Source: Vreelandella boliviensis LC1
Lineage (GTDB): Bacteria > Pseudomonadota > Gammaproteobacteria > Pseudomonadales > Halomonadaceae
DNA length: 64,000 nucleotides
Direction: 5' to 3'
NCBI RefSeq assembly: GCF_000236035.1
Contig: NZ_JH393257.1
Coordinates: 1,408,175 to 1,472,174 of the forward strand
Each line of letters begins with the position of its first letter. Position 1 is the first letter of the stretch. The notes under the pieces were generated by a model. It searched no databases. It saw nothing but the letters and a program-made list of their open reading frames with translations, and was not told the DNA's origin. Shown piece by piece: positions 27,988 through 36,939 of the stretch. The position numbers were made by a program, and so were the translations under genes.

Positions 27988-29964
27988 CTAGCTTTCCGCC
28001 CCTTCGCTGGCGAGCAGCTCTGCTTCCATTGTCTCCAACGCCTCCTCGGCGCTCAGCCACTGCCGTTCTGACTCATCCAAGCGTGCTTTAATCTCCGCTT
28101 GCTGACTAAGCGTCTTGGTCAGTTCGGCTTTGCGAGCGCTGTCTGTATAAAGCTCTGGGTCTGCCAGCGCTTGCTCTACCTTATCAAGCTCCTGCTGGGC
28201 CTTTTCCATGGCTTTTTCCGCCTGGTCACGCTGCTTTTTCAGCGGGCGCAACTTCTCGCGCAGCTCGGCGGCCGCTTTGCGTGACGCTTTGCGCGCTTCA
28301 CGGCTGTCGCCGCTGGGTTGCTGGTTCTGACGCTCGGCTTTTTCACCGCGGGAATCCCGGCGACTCTCTTCCAGGCGCGCTTTGAGCCAAACCCGGTAGT
28401 CTTCCAAATTGCCATCGAAGGGCTCGACGCGGTTATCCGCCACCTTCCAAAATTCATCGACTGTGGCGCGCAGCAGGTGACGGTCGTGGGAGACCAGAAT
28501 AACCGTGCCTTCGAAGCTTGCCAGCGCTTGGGTCAGCGCCTCGCGCATCTCTAAATCCAGGTGGTTGGTGGGCTCATCGAGCAGTAGCAGGTTGGGTTTC
28601 TGCCAGGCGACAAGTGCCAGCGCCAGGCGGGCTTTCTCGCCCCCAGAGTAGTTGGCAACTTTGCCGAAGGCATCATCGCCCTTAAAACCAAAGCCGCCCA
28701 AAAAGTTGCGGATATCCTGATCGCTGGCGGTGGGCGAGAGGCGCTGGACATGTACAAAGGGCGTCGATGAAACGTCCAGACTCTCAAGCTGGTGTTGAGC
28801 GAAGTAGCCAATCGCCAAATGCTCGCCGGGCACGCGCTTGCCATTAAGCAGCTCCAGCTCCCCGGTTAGCGACTTAATTAGCGTCGATTTACCCGCTCCA
28901 TTGGGGCCGAGCAGGCCTATGCGGCTACCGGGCAGCAAGGTAACATTGACCTTGTCCAACTGGACATTGTCGTCACTTCCGTCGCCCTTTTCACCTCGAT
29001 AACCAAGCTGCGCCTGATCCAGCACCAGCAGTGGGTGTGAGGTTTTATCGGCGGCAGGCAGTGTGAAATGAAAGGGCGAATCCACATGGGCGACAGCGAT
29101 ATCCTCCATGCGCTCGAGCATCTTGACCCGACTTTGCGCCTGCTTTGCCTTGGTTGCCTGGGCTCTAAAACGGGCGATAAAGCGCTCGATCTCCTCCCGG
29201 CGTGCCTGCTGCTTGGCGGCTTCAGCTTGCTGTAGGGCAAGCTTTTCGGCGCGGGTACGCTCAAATTGGGAGTAATTGCCGCGGTATAGCTCCAGCGTTT
29301 GGTGATGCATATGCACGATGTGGTCGCATACGGCGTCCAAAAAATCGCGGTCATGGGAAATCAGTAGCAGCGTGCCAGGGTAGCGGGTAAGCCACTGCTC
29401 CAGCCACAGTAGGGCATCCAGATCCAGGTGGTTGGTAGGCTCATCCAGCAGCAGTAGATCAGACGGCATAAACAGCGTTCGGGCGAGGTTGACCCGCATC
29501 CGCCAGCCACCAGAAAACGCGGAAAGTGGGCGGGCGAGATCAGTCTGGACGAAGCCCAACCCCACCAGCAACTGCGCCGCACGTGACTCTGCTCGGTAGC
29601 CATCCAGTGTCTCGATTAAACCGTGCAGTTCGGCTTCCCGGTGGGCTTCACCGGCTTCCCGGGCCGCCAGTAAGTCAGCTTCTGCTTGGCGTAGCGCCAA
29701 GTCGCCATCAAGTACATACTCGATAATCGGACGGTCGAGGGCGTCAACTTCCTGGGCCATATGTGCGATGCGCTGGCCGCCGCTCATCTCGATATCGCCC
29801 TGGTCGGGGGCAAGCTCACCGAGGAGGAGTTTGAATAGGCTCGATTTACCGGCGCCGTTTGCCCCGATAATCCCGGCTTTTACCCCGTTATGAAGGGTAA
29901 CATCCGCGTTGTCGAGTAGCGTTTGCGTGCCGCGTTGCAGGGCGACTTGGCGCAGTGCGATCAT
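27988..29964 (-). CDS. ABC-F family ATPase (YheS-like)
   Basis: A 658-residue protein with two ABC domains and no membrane segment. Domain 1 has Walker A GANGAGKSS and signature LSAFSGGWRMRVNLAR; domain 2 has GPNGAGKST and NYSGGEKARLALAL; both have LLLLDEPTNHLD. The inter-domain linker (about 240-300) is basic and helical, and residues 545-650 form a charged coiled coil. ABC-F proteins act on ribosomes, and the opening MIALRQVALQRGTQTLL matches YheS better than Uup or EttA. It is divergent from, and overlaps the start region of, the TIGR02444 gene. Confidence 0.93.
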   Translation of the reverse strand: MIALRQVALQRGTQTLLDNADVTLHNGVKAGIIGANGAGKSSLFKLLLGELAPDQGDIEMSGGQRIAHMAQEVDALDRPIIEYVLDGDLALRQAEADLLAAREAGEAHREAELHGLIETLDGYRAESRAAQLLVGLGFVQTDLARPLSAFSGGWRMRVNLARTLFMPSDLLLLDEPTNHLDLDALLWLEQWLTRYPGTLLLISHDRDFLDAVCDHIVHMHHQTLELYRGNYSQFERTRAEKLALQQAEAAKQQARREEIERFIARFRAQATKAKQAQSRVKMLERMEDIAVAHVDSPFHFTLPAADKTSHPLLVLDQAQLGYRGEKGDGSDDNVQLDKVNVTLLPGSRIGLLGPNGAGKSTLIKSLTGELELLNGKRVPGEHLAIGYFAQHQLESLDVSSTPFVHVQRLSPTASDQDIRNFLGGFGFKGDDAFGKVANYSGGEKARLALALVAWQKPNLLLLDEPTNHLDLEMREALTQALASFEGTVILVSHDRHLLRATVDEFWKVADNRVEPFDGNLEDYRVWLKARLEESRRDSRGEKAERQNQQPSGDSREARKASRKAAAELREKLRPLKKQRDQAEKAMEKAQQELDKVEQALADPELYTDSARKAELTKTLSQQAEIKARLDESERQWLSAEEALETMEAELLASEGAES

Positions 29965-29993
29965 GCCTTCTCCCGAAGAAAGTGGGTCATTTG

Positions 29994-30569
29994 ATGCGAA
30001 ACTCTATTGCACTTGATTCTACCCGATTGCAGCGCCTACAGCAGACACCGTTATGGGATTTTGCGTTGGCGCTCTACGCCCGGCCGGGTGTTGAGGCGGC
30101 TTGCTTGACGCTTCAAGAGGATGCCGGGCTGGATATTTGCGAGGCGCTGTTTCATTGCTGGCTCTACTCATGCGGCCTGGAAGCTATGCCAGCAGCGGTC
30201 GCTAGTCAGCGTGAGCAGCGACGCCTTTGGCAGTGCCATGTAACGGAGGTATTGCGCGGGTTACGTCGCGATTTAAAAGCCTCTGCGTCGGAAAGCGAGT
30301 CCGTAGCAGCTCTGCGCGAGACGATTAAGCAGGCGGAGTTGATGGCTGAGCGTGAGAACCTTCAACGTTGGCAAGCGTGGGTTTGGGAGTCGACAAGCGC
30401 TGAGCAACGTGTGGTAAATGTTATCGAAATGTCCCCAAATGCGGCCAAATGGTTACGAAAGCAGCTTTTTTATACTCAGAGCGATCATCAGTCGAGAGCT
30501 ATGACTAACAGCCAATCGGTGGTGCTTAAAGCGCTACAAACGCTTACTTGCCAGCTTGACCCTCACTAA
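29994..30569 (+). CDS. TIGR02444 family protein
   Basis: A 191-residue, mostly helical protein of the TIGR02444 family, recognised by LWDFALALYARPGVEAACLTLQEDAGLDICEALF in parts (LYARPGVE, DICEALFHCWLY). Function unknown; the family is typical of marine and pseudomonad-like gammaproteobacteria and sits beside the ABC-F gene. The start at 29994 is chosen because a start at 29955 would reach into the ABC-F coding region; the ribosome site is weak, so the start is uncertain. Confidence 0.8.
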   Translation: MRNSIALDSTRLQRLQQTPLWDFALALYARPGVEAACLTLQEDAGLDICEALFHCWLYSCGLEAMPAAVASQREQRRLWQCHVTEVLRGLRRDLKASASESESVAALRETIKQAELMAERENLQRWQAWVWESTSAEQRVVNVIEMSPNAAKWLRKQLFYTQSDHQSRAMTNSQSVVLKALQTLTCQLDPH

Positions 30570-30608
30570 GGAGCGCGCTAGCCTGAAATTAAGTTGTTTT
30601 TGAAATAC

Positions 30609-30656
30609 TTGGTTTTAAAGACCCTGGTTTCAAAGATCCCGGTGTTTCCAAAAGCA
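30609..30656 (+). repeat. Imperfect 16-nt repeats upstream of teaA
   Basis: Three head-to-tail units of 16 nt each (30609-30624, 30625-30640, 30641-30656) share TGGTTT-n-AAAGA-CCC with changes, the third being the most diverged. They lie 50-97 nt before the teaA start, where an osmoregulated promoter is expected. The role is inferred. Confidence 0.35.
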
Positions 30657-30705
30657 TGGTTCTTGCGCACTTCTAAAGCGCTTACCACTACAAGAGGATG
30701 ATCGC

Positions 30706-31752
30706 ATGAAGGCAAGTAAACCCGTTTCTACTCGTTCTGTAACCAGCAAGCTAATGACCACGGCAAGTGTGGGTGCACTGCTGTTTGGTCTCAGCGCCGC
30801 TGCGCAAGCCGATAACTGGCGCTACGCCCACGAAGAGTATGAAGGCGACGTTCAAGACGTTTTTGCCTACGCTTTTAAAGAGTATATCGAAGATAATTCA
30901 GACCATACCGTACAAGTTTACCGCTTTGGTGAGCTGGGCGAGTCTGACGACATTATGGAGCAGACCCAGAACGGCATTCTACAGTTCGTAAACCAGTCGC
31001 CTGGCTTTACCGGCGCACTGATCCCTGAAGCACAAATCTTCTTCATTCCTTACCTGCTACCGACTGACGAAGAGACGGTACTGACGTTCTTCGACGAAAG
31101 TAAGGCTATCAACGAGATGTTTCCAGCGCTTTACGCCGAGCAAGGCTTAGAGCTGCTGAAAATGTATCCAGAAGGCGAAATGGTCATTACCACCAATGAG
31201 CCGTTCGCTACACCGGATGAGCTAAATAATAAAAAAATCCGCACCATGACTAACCCGCTACTGACAGAGACATATGACGCCTTTGGCGCTACGCCGACGC
31301 CGTTGCCGTGGGGTGAAGTCTATGGTGGTTTGCAGACTGGCATCATTGACGGTCAAGAGAATCCGATTTTCTGGATCGAGTCCGGTGGCTTGTATGAGGT
31401 GTCTCCGCACCTGACATTTACCGGCCACGGCTGGTTCACTACGGCGATGATGGCCAACCAGGACTTCTACGAAGGCCTATCTGAAGAAGATCAAACGCTT
31501 GTGAACGAAGCCTCTGAAGCTGCGTATGACCACACGATTGAACATATCAAAGGCTTGGCTGAAGAGTCGCTAGAAAAAATTCAGGCAGCGTCTGATAAAG
31601 TGACCGTGACACGTCTCGACGAAGAGCAAATTCAAGCCTTCCGTGAGCGTGCCCCGCAGGTTGAAGAACGCTTCCTGGAAATGACGGGTGAAGGTGGCGC
31701 AGAGCTCCTTGAGCAGTTTAAAGCTGACCTTGAAGCCGTAAGCAACGAGTAA
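30706..31752 (+). CDS. teaA: Ectoine/hydroxyectoine TRAP binding protein TeaA
   Basis: Periplasmic protein that binds ectoine and hydroxyectoine for the osmoregulated TeaABC transporter. The 348-residue precursor has a signal peptide (about 1-36, ending AAQAD) and then a mature sequence very close to H. elongata TeaA as I recall it: NWRYAHEEYEGDVQDVFA, YRFGELGESDDIMEQTQNG, IRTMTNPLL with the carboxylate-binding Arg, GQENPIFWIESGGLYEVSP and HGWFTTAMMANQDFYEGLSE. It is first in teaABCD and is followed by its own terminator, which would leave it better expressed than the permeases. Confidence 0.96.
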   Translation: MKASKPVSTRSVTSKLMTTASVGALLFGLSAAAQADNWRYAHEEYEGDVQDVFAYAFKEYIEDNSDHTVQVYRFGELGESDDIMEQTQNGILQFVNQSPGFTGALIPEAQIFFIPYLLPTDEETVLTFFDESKAINEMFPALYAEQGLELLKMYPEGEMVITTNEPFATPDELNNKKIRTMTNPLLTETYDAFGATPTPLPWGEVYGGLQTGIIDGQENPIFWIESGGLYEVSPHLTFTGHGWFTTAMMANQDFYEGLSEEDQTLVNEASEAAYDHTIEHIKGLAEESLEKIQAASDKVTVTRLDEEQIQAFRERAPQVEERFLEMTGEGGAELLEQFKADLEAVSNE

Positions 31753-31789
31753 TCACCCTTTACGCCACACTGGCGCACGAGTGATTATC

Positions 31790-31820
31790 AAGGGGCAGCA
31801 AAGGCTGCCCCTTTTTGTTT
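31790..31820 (+). terminator. Intrinsic terminator between teaA and teaB
   Basis: AAGGGGCAGC (31790-31799) pairs perfectly with GCTGCCCCTT (31804-31813) around an AAAG tetraloop and is followed by a T-rich run (TTTGTTTTG). It should end or attenuate the teaA transcript. Confidence 0.9.
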
Positions 31821-32047
31821 TGCGGTGCTAAGGCGTAGGTCATTCGGGGTCGGTTTTAACAACGTAACCGCTGGGTTACGTACATCTAGCGTTGAATCAC
31901 CTGCGGCGCCATGCCGTTACGCTAGAGTTAACTCCTCGCCAGTGGCACGAAGTAGGTGTGGACTAGATAGGTCTGGAATAACGCTGTGTTTATTGTGCCG
32001 ACGGCACTTAACTGATGCCGTTAGAGCCGTTCAAAAGGAGTCCGGCC
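31821..32047 (+). promoter_or_regulatory. teaA-teaB spacer with a small dyad
   Basis: The 295 nt between teaA and teaB contain the terminator above and then about 230 nt without a gene. A dyad CGTAAC-n6-GTTACG is at 31863-31880. The gap is long enough for a separate teaBCD promoter, but I cannot point to a convincing -35/-10 pair. AAAAGGAG just before teaB is its ribosome site. Confidence 0.4.
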
Positions 32048-32626
32048 ATGACCGATGATGAGATGGAAAAGAGTTACCGCTCCGGTTTGCCGGGGGCACT
32101 AGGCGTGATCGACACTGTAATTAGCAAAATAGAAGCCGTGATTCTCGCGATGGGTGTTTTGCTAATGGCGCTGAATACGGTCACCAACGTGGTCGCTCGT
32201 TTTGCATTTGGCAACAGCATCATGTTTTCCGGTGAGTTAAACCGCATTTTGATCATCATGATTACCTTTGCGGGAATCGGCTATGCCGCGCGCCATGGTC
32301 GCCATATACGCATGTCGGCTATTTATGATGCGTTGCCGGTAGGCGGGCGCAAAGTGCTGATGATTTTTATTGCGCTGTTTACCTCGCTGGTGATGTTTTT
32401 CCTCCTCTACTATTCAGTTGTTTATATCGTTGATCTGCATAGCAAAGGTCGCGTTTTGCCCTCCCTGGGCTTACCGGTGTGGATCATTTACCTATGGGTG
32501 CCGATGGGCTTTTTAATCACCGGTATTCAATACTTGCTGACCGCCGTTAAAAACGTCACATCCCACGATGTCTATCTTTCGACGGGCGTGGTGGATGGTT
32601 ATAAAGACACCGAAACAGAAGTCTAA
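32048..32626 (+). CDS. teaB: Ectoine TRAP transporter small permease TeaB
   Basis: A 192-residue DctQ-family protein with four membrane helices (about 22-44, 55-75, 95-117, 135-157). It pairs with TeaC to import ectoine with Na+. The ATG at 32048 has AAAAGGAG before it; the frame opens further at 32015 but without support. It lies between teaA and teaC. Confidence 0.93.
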   Translation: MTDDEMEKSYRSGLPGALGVIDTVISKIEAVILAMGVLLMALNTVTNVVARFAFGNSIMFSGELNRILIIMITFAGIGYAARHGRHIRMSAIYDALPVGGRKVLMIFIALFTSLVMFFLLYYSVVYIVDLHSKGRVLPSLGLPVWIIYLWVPMGFLITGIQYLLTAVKNVTSHDVYLSTGVVDGYKDTETEV

Positions 32627-32656
32627 CGCGGGGCACTGCACCCTAGGGGAACAGCT

Positions 32657-33940
32657 ATGACGACAATAATGGTCACCACCATGATTGCCCTGCTGCTGCT
32701 GGGCTTTCCAATGATGATTCCGCTGATTACCGCCGCGGTAGTTGGCTTCTATATGATGTTTAACGGCTTCGGCCAAATGGATACGCTGATCCAGCAGATG
32801 ATGGCGGGTATACGCCCGGCTTCGCTCATCGCTGTGCCCATGTTTATCCTAGCCGCCGATATCATGACCCGCGGACAGTCCGCTAACCGACTGATCGATA
32901 TGGTCATGGCGTTTATCGGTCATATTAAAGGCGGCTTGGCGGTGAGCACGGCGGCTTCGTGCACACTGTTTGGTGCTGTATCAGGTTCTACCCAGGCGAC
33001 CGTGGTCGCCGTTGGTTCGCCGCTGCGTCCGAAAATGCTTAAAGCGGGCTACTCGGACTCTTTCACGCTGGCGCTGATCATCAATGCCAGCGATATTGCG
33101 TTTTTGATTCCGCCCAGTATCGGCATGATTATTTACGGGGTTATATCAGGTACATCGATTGGTGAACTGTTCATTGCCGGGATTGGGCCGGGGTTAATGA
33201 TCCTGTGTATGTTCTCGATTTACTGCATTATCTACGCCATCGTTAAAGACGTGCCCACGGAAGCAAAATCGAGCTGGAAAGAGCGTGCTGTAGCGGTTCA
33301 ACAGGCACTTTGGCCGCTTGGCTTTCCGGTAATTATTGTCGGTGGTATTTACGGCGGTATCTTTAGCCCGACTGAAGCCGCTGCGGCCTGTGTGCTGTAT
33401 GCCATTCTGCTCGAGTTTGTGGTCTTCCGCTCGCTCAAAATGAACGACATTTATGCCATCGCCAAATCTACTGGTTTGATTACTGCCGTGGTATTTATCC
33501 TGGTCGCGGTGGGTAATGGCTTCTCGTGGATCATTTCGTTTGCCCAGATCCCACAAATGATCCTGGAGGCGGTGGGGGTCAATGATGCAGGCCCCACGGG
33601 CGTATTGATTGCCATCTGTATCTCCTTCTTTGTTGCCTGTATGTTTGTCGACCCGATCGTGGTCATTCTGGTGCTAACACCCATTTTCGCGCCTGCTATT
33701 GCGGCGACCGGCCTGGATCCTGTACTGGTGGGTATCTTGATCACGCTTCAGGTGGCCATTGGGTCGGCAACGCCGCCCTTCGGCTGCGATATTTTTACGG
33801 CGATTGCGATTTTCAAACGCCCCTATTGGGATGTGATCAAAGGTACCCCGCCGTTTATTTTCATGCTGATTTTAGCCGCCGCTCTACTGATCATGTTCCC
33901 GCAAATTGCGCTGTTTCTGCGCGATGTTGCTTTCCGCTAA
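32657..33940 (+). CDS. teaC: Ectoine TRAP transporter large permease TeaC
   Basis: A 427-residue DctM-family permease with about 12 hydrophobic segments. Family motifs are FILAADIMTRGQSANRL, LFGAVSGSTQATVVAVGSPL, LIPPSIGMIIYGVISGTSIGELF, FSPTEAAAACVLYAILLE, and ATPPFGCDIFTAIAIF near the C-terminus. It forms the translocation path of TeaABC. The start follows AGGGGAACAGC. teaD begins 21 nt downstream. Confidence 0.95.
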   Translation: MTTIMVTTMIALLLLGFPMMIPLITAAVVGFYMMFNGFGQMDTLIQQMMAGIRPASLIAVPMFILAADIMTRGQSANRLIDMVMAFIGHIKGGLAVSTAASCTLFGAVSGSTQATVVAVGSPLRPKMLKAGYSDSFTLALIINASDIAFLIPPSIGMIIYGVISGTSIGELFIAGIGPGLMILCMFSIYCIIYAIVKDVPTEAKSSWKERAVAVQQALWPLGFPVIIVGGIYGGIFSPTEAAAACVLYAILLEFVVFRSLKMNDIYAIAKSTGLITAVVFILVAVGNGFSWIISFAQIPQMILEAVGVNDAGPTGVLIAICISFFVACMFVDPIVVILVLTPIFAPAIAATGLDPVLVGILITLQVAIGSATPPFGCDIFTAIAIFKRPYWDVIKGTPPFIFMLILAAALLIMFPQIALFLRDVAFR

Positions 33941-33961
33941 ACAGCCACAAGGAATACGCGA

Positions 33962-34405
33962 ATGTTTAATCGCATTTTAGTCCCGGTGGATGGTTCTAAA
34001 GGCGCCTTAAGGGCGCTGGAAAAAGCGGTGGGCTTGCATATGCTGACCGGCGCTGAGCTTTATCTGCTGTGCGTGTTTAAACACCATAGTTTGCTGGAAG
34101 CCTCGCTCTCTATGGTGCGTCCTAACCAGCTGGATATTCCTGACGATGCGTTAAAAGAGTACGCCACCGAGATCGCTGTGCATGCGAAATCCCATGCTAT
34201 TGAACTGGGTGCGGATGGTGCCCGCGTGCGCGCCTTTGTAAAGGGCGGGCGGCCCTCGCGCATTATTGTGCGCTTTGCCCGTAAGCGGGAGTGTGACCTG
34301 ATTGTGATTGGCGCCCAGGGCACCAATGGCGAGAAGAACCCGTTGTTGGGAAGCGTTTCTCAGCGTGTGGCGGGTGCAGCACACTGCCCCACGCTGGTCG
34401 TCTAA
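33962..34405 (+). CDS. teaD: Universal stress protein TeaD
   Basis: A 147-residue single-domain Usp. The opening [21 protein letters not shown] and the ATP motif [20 protein letters not shown] (G-x2-G-x9-G-S) are intact. In H. elongata, TeaD is an ATP-binding protein that lowers TeaABC activity; the same position after teaC supports the same job here. A strong inverted repeat follows the gene. Confidence 0.94.
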   Translation: MFNRILVPVDGSKGALRALEKAVGLHMLTGAELYLLCVFKHHSLLEASLSMVRPNQLDIPDDALKEYATEIAVHAKSHAIELGADGARVRAFVKGGRPSRIIVRFARKRECDLIVIGAQGTNGEKNPLLGSVSQRVAGAAHCPTLVV

Positions 34406-34439
34406 ATCCGCTAAACCTCTCTCTCATTTTGTGGTCTTA

Positions 34440-34490
34440 CTAACACCCACCACCCCCAAGATGCAGCTCGGGGCGGTGGGTGTTAGTCTT
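34440..34490 (+). terminator. Likely terminator of the tea operon
   Basis: Seventeen bases at 34440-34456 pair with 34470-34486 with one mismatch (CTAACACCCACC...GGTGGGTGTTAG), 13-nt loop, followed by TCTTT. The long stem is convincing; the T-run is short, so termination may be partial. Confidence 0.75.
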
Positions 34491-34545
34491 TGCGTGATAC
34501 TGATTGGCGTTCGGCGCCGCTATATACAAGATAAAAGGATCTTTC

Positions 34546-35226
34546 ATGAAACAACTGCTCTCTACCACGGCTCTGACAGGTTTGCTTTTGGTCGCCCCTT
34601 TTGCCGCGGCAGCGCCTGAAACTGATGAACAGCGCTTGGCTTATAGCCTGGGTGTCACCCTGGGTGAAAGCATGCAGGCAGACATCGAAGACCTAGATCT
34701 CGATGCATTCACAGACGGTATGCGCGATGTGTTTGAAGGCAACGATGTGGCACTCAGTGAAGAAGAGATGACCGAAGCGTTGATGGCGTTCCAGGAGCAG
34801 TCCATGCAAGCGCGGCAAGCGGAAGCCGAAGAGATAGCGCAGAATAATCTCGAAGCAGGCGAAGCTTTCCTGGTCGAGAACGCTGAGCGCGAGGAAGTGA
34901 CCGTGACTGACTCTGGCCTTCAATATGAAGTGCTTGAATCCGGCGATGGCGCCAAGCCTGGTCCTGAAGATACCGTCGAAGTGAACTATGAAGGCATGCT
35001 GTTAGACGGTACTGTCTTCGATAGCTCTTTTGATCGCGGTGAATCCGTCAGCTTTCAAACCAACCAAGTGATTGAAGGTTGGCAGGAAGCGCTACAAATG
35101 ATGAGCGTCGGCGATAGCTGGATGCTTTACATCCCAGCGGATATTGCTTATGGCGAGAATGGTCAAGGTCCGATCGGGCCTAATGAAGTGCTAACGTTCC
35201 GCGTTGAACTGTTAGGCGTCGAATAA
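34546..35226 (+). CDS. FKBP-type peptidyl-prolyl isomerase, periplasmic (FkpA/FklB/Mip-like)
   Basis: A 226-residue exported prolyl isomerase. A signal peptide (about 1-21, ending AAAAPE) is followed by an N-terminal helical dimerisation domain (LAYSLGVTLGESMQADIEDLD to about residue 110) and a C-terminal FKBP domain with EVNYEGMLLDGTVFDSSFDRG, QVIEGWQEALQMMSVG, and AYGENGQGPIGPNEVLTFRVELL. The start at 34546 follows AAGGATC. The esterase gene begins 3 nt after the stop, so the two are likely co-expressed. Confidence 0.92.
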   Translation: MKQLLSTTALTGLLLVAPFAAAAPETDEQRLAYSLGVTLGESMQADIEDLDLDAFTDGMRDVFEGNDVALSEEEMTEALMAFQEQSMQARQAEAEEIAQNNLEAGEAFLVENAEREEVTVTDSGLQYEVLESGDGAKPGPEDTVEVNYEGMLLDGTVFDSSFDRGESVSFQTNQVIEGWQEALQMMSVGDSWMLYIPADIAYGENGQGPIGPNEVLTFRVELLGVE

Positions 35227-35229
35227 GCG

Positions 35230-36330
35230 ATGACTACAACCCCCTCTTCCAGCCTGCATTCTCTGGCTCAAGCACTGGTTTGCTTAGGTCTGTGCACACC
35301 GCTACTAGCACAAGCCGAGACGGCCAGTGAGCCCGACGATTTACCCGCCTTGAGCGCTGCGAGGGAGCAGGCCAGCGTGGTGGGGGTGTCGTCGGGCGGC
35401 TATATGGCGACCCAGCTGGCGGTGGCCTGGCCCGAGCGGTTTAGCGGCCTGGGCGTACTGGCGGCGGGGCCTTGGAGCTGTGCGCAGGGCTCGCTGAGTT
35501 TAGCGCTTAACCAATGCATGATGACCCGCCGCGGCGCGCCTTCATTAGATGAGCTGGAGTCTCGCCACCAGCGCTATCTTGAGCTCGAACAGGTAGGTAG
35601 CGCTGAGGCGCTTAGCCAACTCAGGGCCTATTTGTGGCACGGGGAAGAGGATGAAGTGGTTGAGCCACTGCTCGGTGACCTGCTTGCTGAGCAGTGGCAA
35701 CAGTGGCTTGCTTCGTCTGACCAGCTACGCGTTGCACGCAGTGAAAATGCTGGGCACGGCTGGCCGGTTCGCTTGCCGAGTGAAGCCCCCCCTGGGCCTC
35801 AGGAGTGGGGGGATTGTCGTCAGGGTGGCGGTAGCTTTCTATTAGCCTGCGATGACGATATTGCCGGACAAATGATGGATTGGCTCTACCCAGAACGAGA
35901 AGCCTCTGACGCTGACGAGCCTAGTGGTGCTGGTGAGCAAAGTGGCGAATTATTTGCGTTTGATCAGTCAGAATTTGCGGTAAAAGGCCTAGCCGACACG
36001 GGCTATGTGTTTATACCCGAAGGCTGCGAAGCGGGCGAGTGCCCGGTTACGCTGGCGTTGCATGGCTGCCAAATGAACGCAAAGGCCATTGGCGATACGT
36101 TCATACGCCACACCGGGTTAAATACCTGGGCGGCAGCGCATCAGCAAATCGTGCTCTATCCCCAGGCGGAAAACAGCATGGCGAACCCGCAGGGGTGCTG
36201 GGACTGGTGGGGTTTTGCAGAAAGTACCTGGCAGCTAAGCCCACAGCACGATACCCGTAATGGCACCCAAATTGGCGCATTAATGGCCATGTTAGATCGT
36301 TTACAAGCCGTGCCTGAACAAGCCGATTAA
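35230..36330 (+). CDS. Secreted PHB-depolymerase-family esterase
   Basis: A 366-residue protein with a signal peptide (about 1-29, ending LLAQA). The lipase box GVSSG places the nucleophile at Ser54; the Asp in WHGEEDEVVEP and the His in NAGHGWP complete a likely triad. The C-terminal part has LALHGCQMNA (oxyanion region) and NPQGCWDWWG, typical of extracellular poly(3-hydroxybutyrate) depolymerases of the fungal/Paucimonas PhaZ-like type. There is an acidic linker at about 230-245. Polymer specificity is inferred. Its ATG is 3 nt from the FKBP stop. Confidence 0.8.
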   Translation: MTTTPSSSLHSLAQALVCLGLCTPLLAQAETASEPDDLPALSAAREQASVVGVSSGGYMATQLAVAWPERFSGLGVLAAGPWSCAQGSLSLALNQCMMTRRGAPSLDELESRHQRYLELEQVGSAEALSQLRAYLWHGEEDEVVEPLLGDLLAEQWQQWLASSDQLRVARSENAGHGWPVRLPSEAPPGPQEWGDCRQGGGSFLLACDDDIAGQMMDWLYPEREASDADEPSGAGEQSGELFAFDQSEFAVKGLADTGYVFIPEGCEAGECPVTLALHGCQMNAKAIGDTFIRHTGLNTWAAAHQQIVLYPQAENSMANPQGCWDWWGFAESTWQLSPQHDTRNGTQIGALMAMLDRLQAVPEQAD

Positions 36331-36340
36331 GAAACTCCGA

Positions 36341-36934
36341 TTAATCGCCAAGCTCATGTTCTAATGCTGATACTAAGCCGTGAGGCGTGGGTGAGTAGAG
36401 TACTCGCTGAAGAATATCTCCCTCGCGGTTGACCAAAAAAAGCGAGGCGCTGTGATCAATGGTGTACGCCATTGCTGAATCCGGTGCTTCGACTTTTCGC
36501 CATATTACGCCATAGCGTGAGGCGACATCCTCAAGCTGTTCCTGACTGCCCACCGCGCCGATAAACTCCTCGCCGAAAAAGCCCATGTACTCCTGCATAC
36601 GCGCGATGGTGTCGCGTTCGGGGTCAACGGTGATCATCACCGGCACCACGCGCTCGCGCTGTTCCTCAGAGAGCTGGGCCAGGGCTTGGCGCTTTACCGA
36701 CTGGGTCATCGGGCAAATATCGGGGCAGTAGGTATAGCCAAACGAAACAATCGCGACTTGATCGTCGTCCAGCTGGGTCAACGAAAAATCACCCTGGGTA
36801 GAGGGTAGTTCAACCGGGCCACCCACGGGTTCCCCATTTTGGGGAGCGAAAGCATACTGATAGAGACCTATGCCGCTGGCCACCAGCAAGACTGCGACCA
36901 CCCCCGCGCCTAACCATAACGATTTCCTTGCCAT
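36341..36934 (-). CDS. SCO1/SenC-family copper chaperone
   Basis: A 197-residue membrane-anchored thioredoxin-fold protein. One N-terminal helix (about 9-29) anchors it to the inner membrane; the periplasmic domain has the copper-binding Cys pair in YTYCPDICPMT and the third ligand His in YTIDHSASLFLVN. Family members deliver copper to the CuA site of cytochrome oxidase. It is downstream of, and 5 nt from, an unrecognised membrane-anchored gene. Confidence 0.93.
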   Translation of the reverse strand: MARKSLWLGAGVVAVLLVASGIGLYQYAFAPQNGEPVGGPVELPSTQGDFSLTQLDDDQVAIVSFGYTYCPDICPMTQSVKRQALAQLSEEQRERVVPVMITVDPERDTIARMQEYMGFFGEEFIGAVGSQEQLEDVASRYGVIWRKVEAPDSAMAYTIDHSASLFLVNREGDILQRVLYSPTPHGLVSALEHELGD

Positions 36935-36939
36935 ATGCG

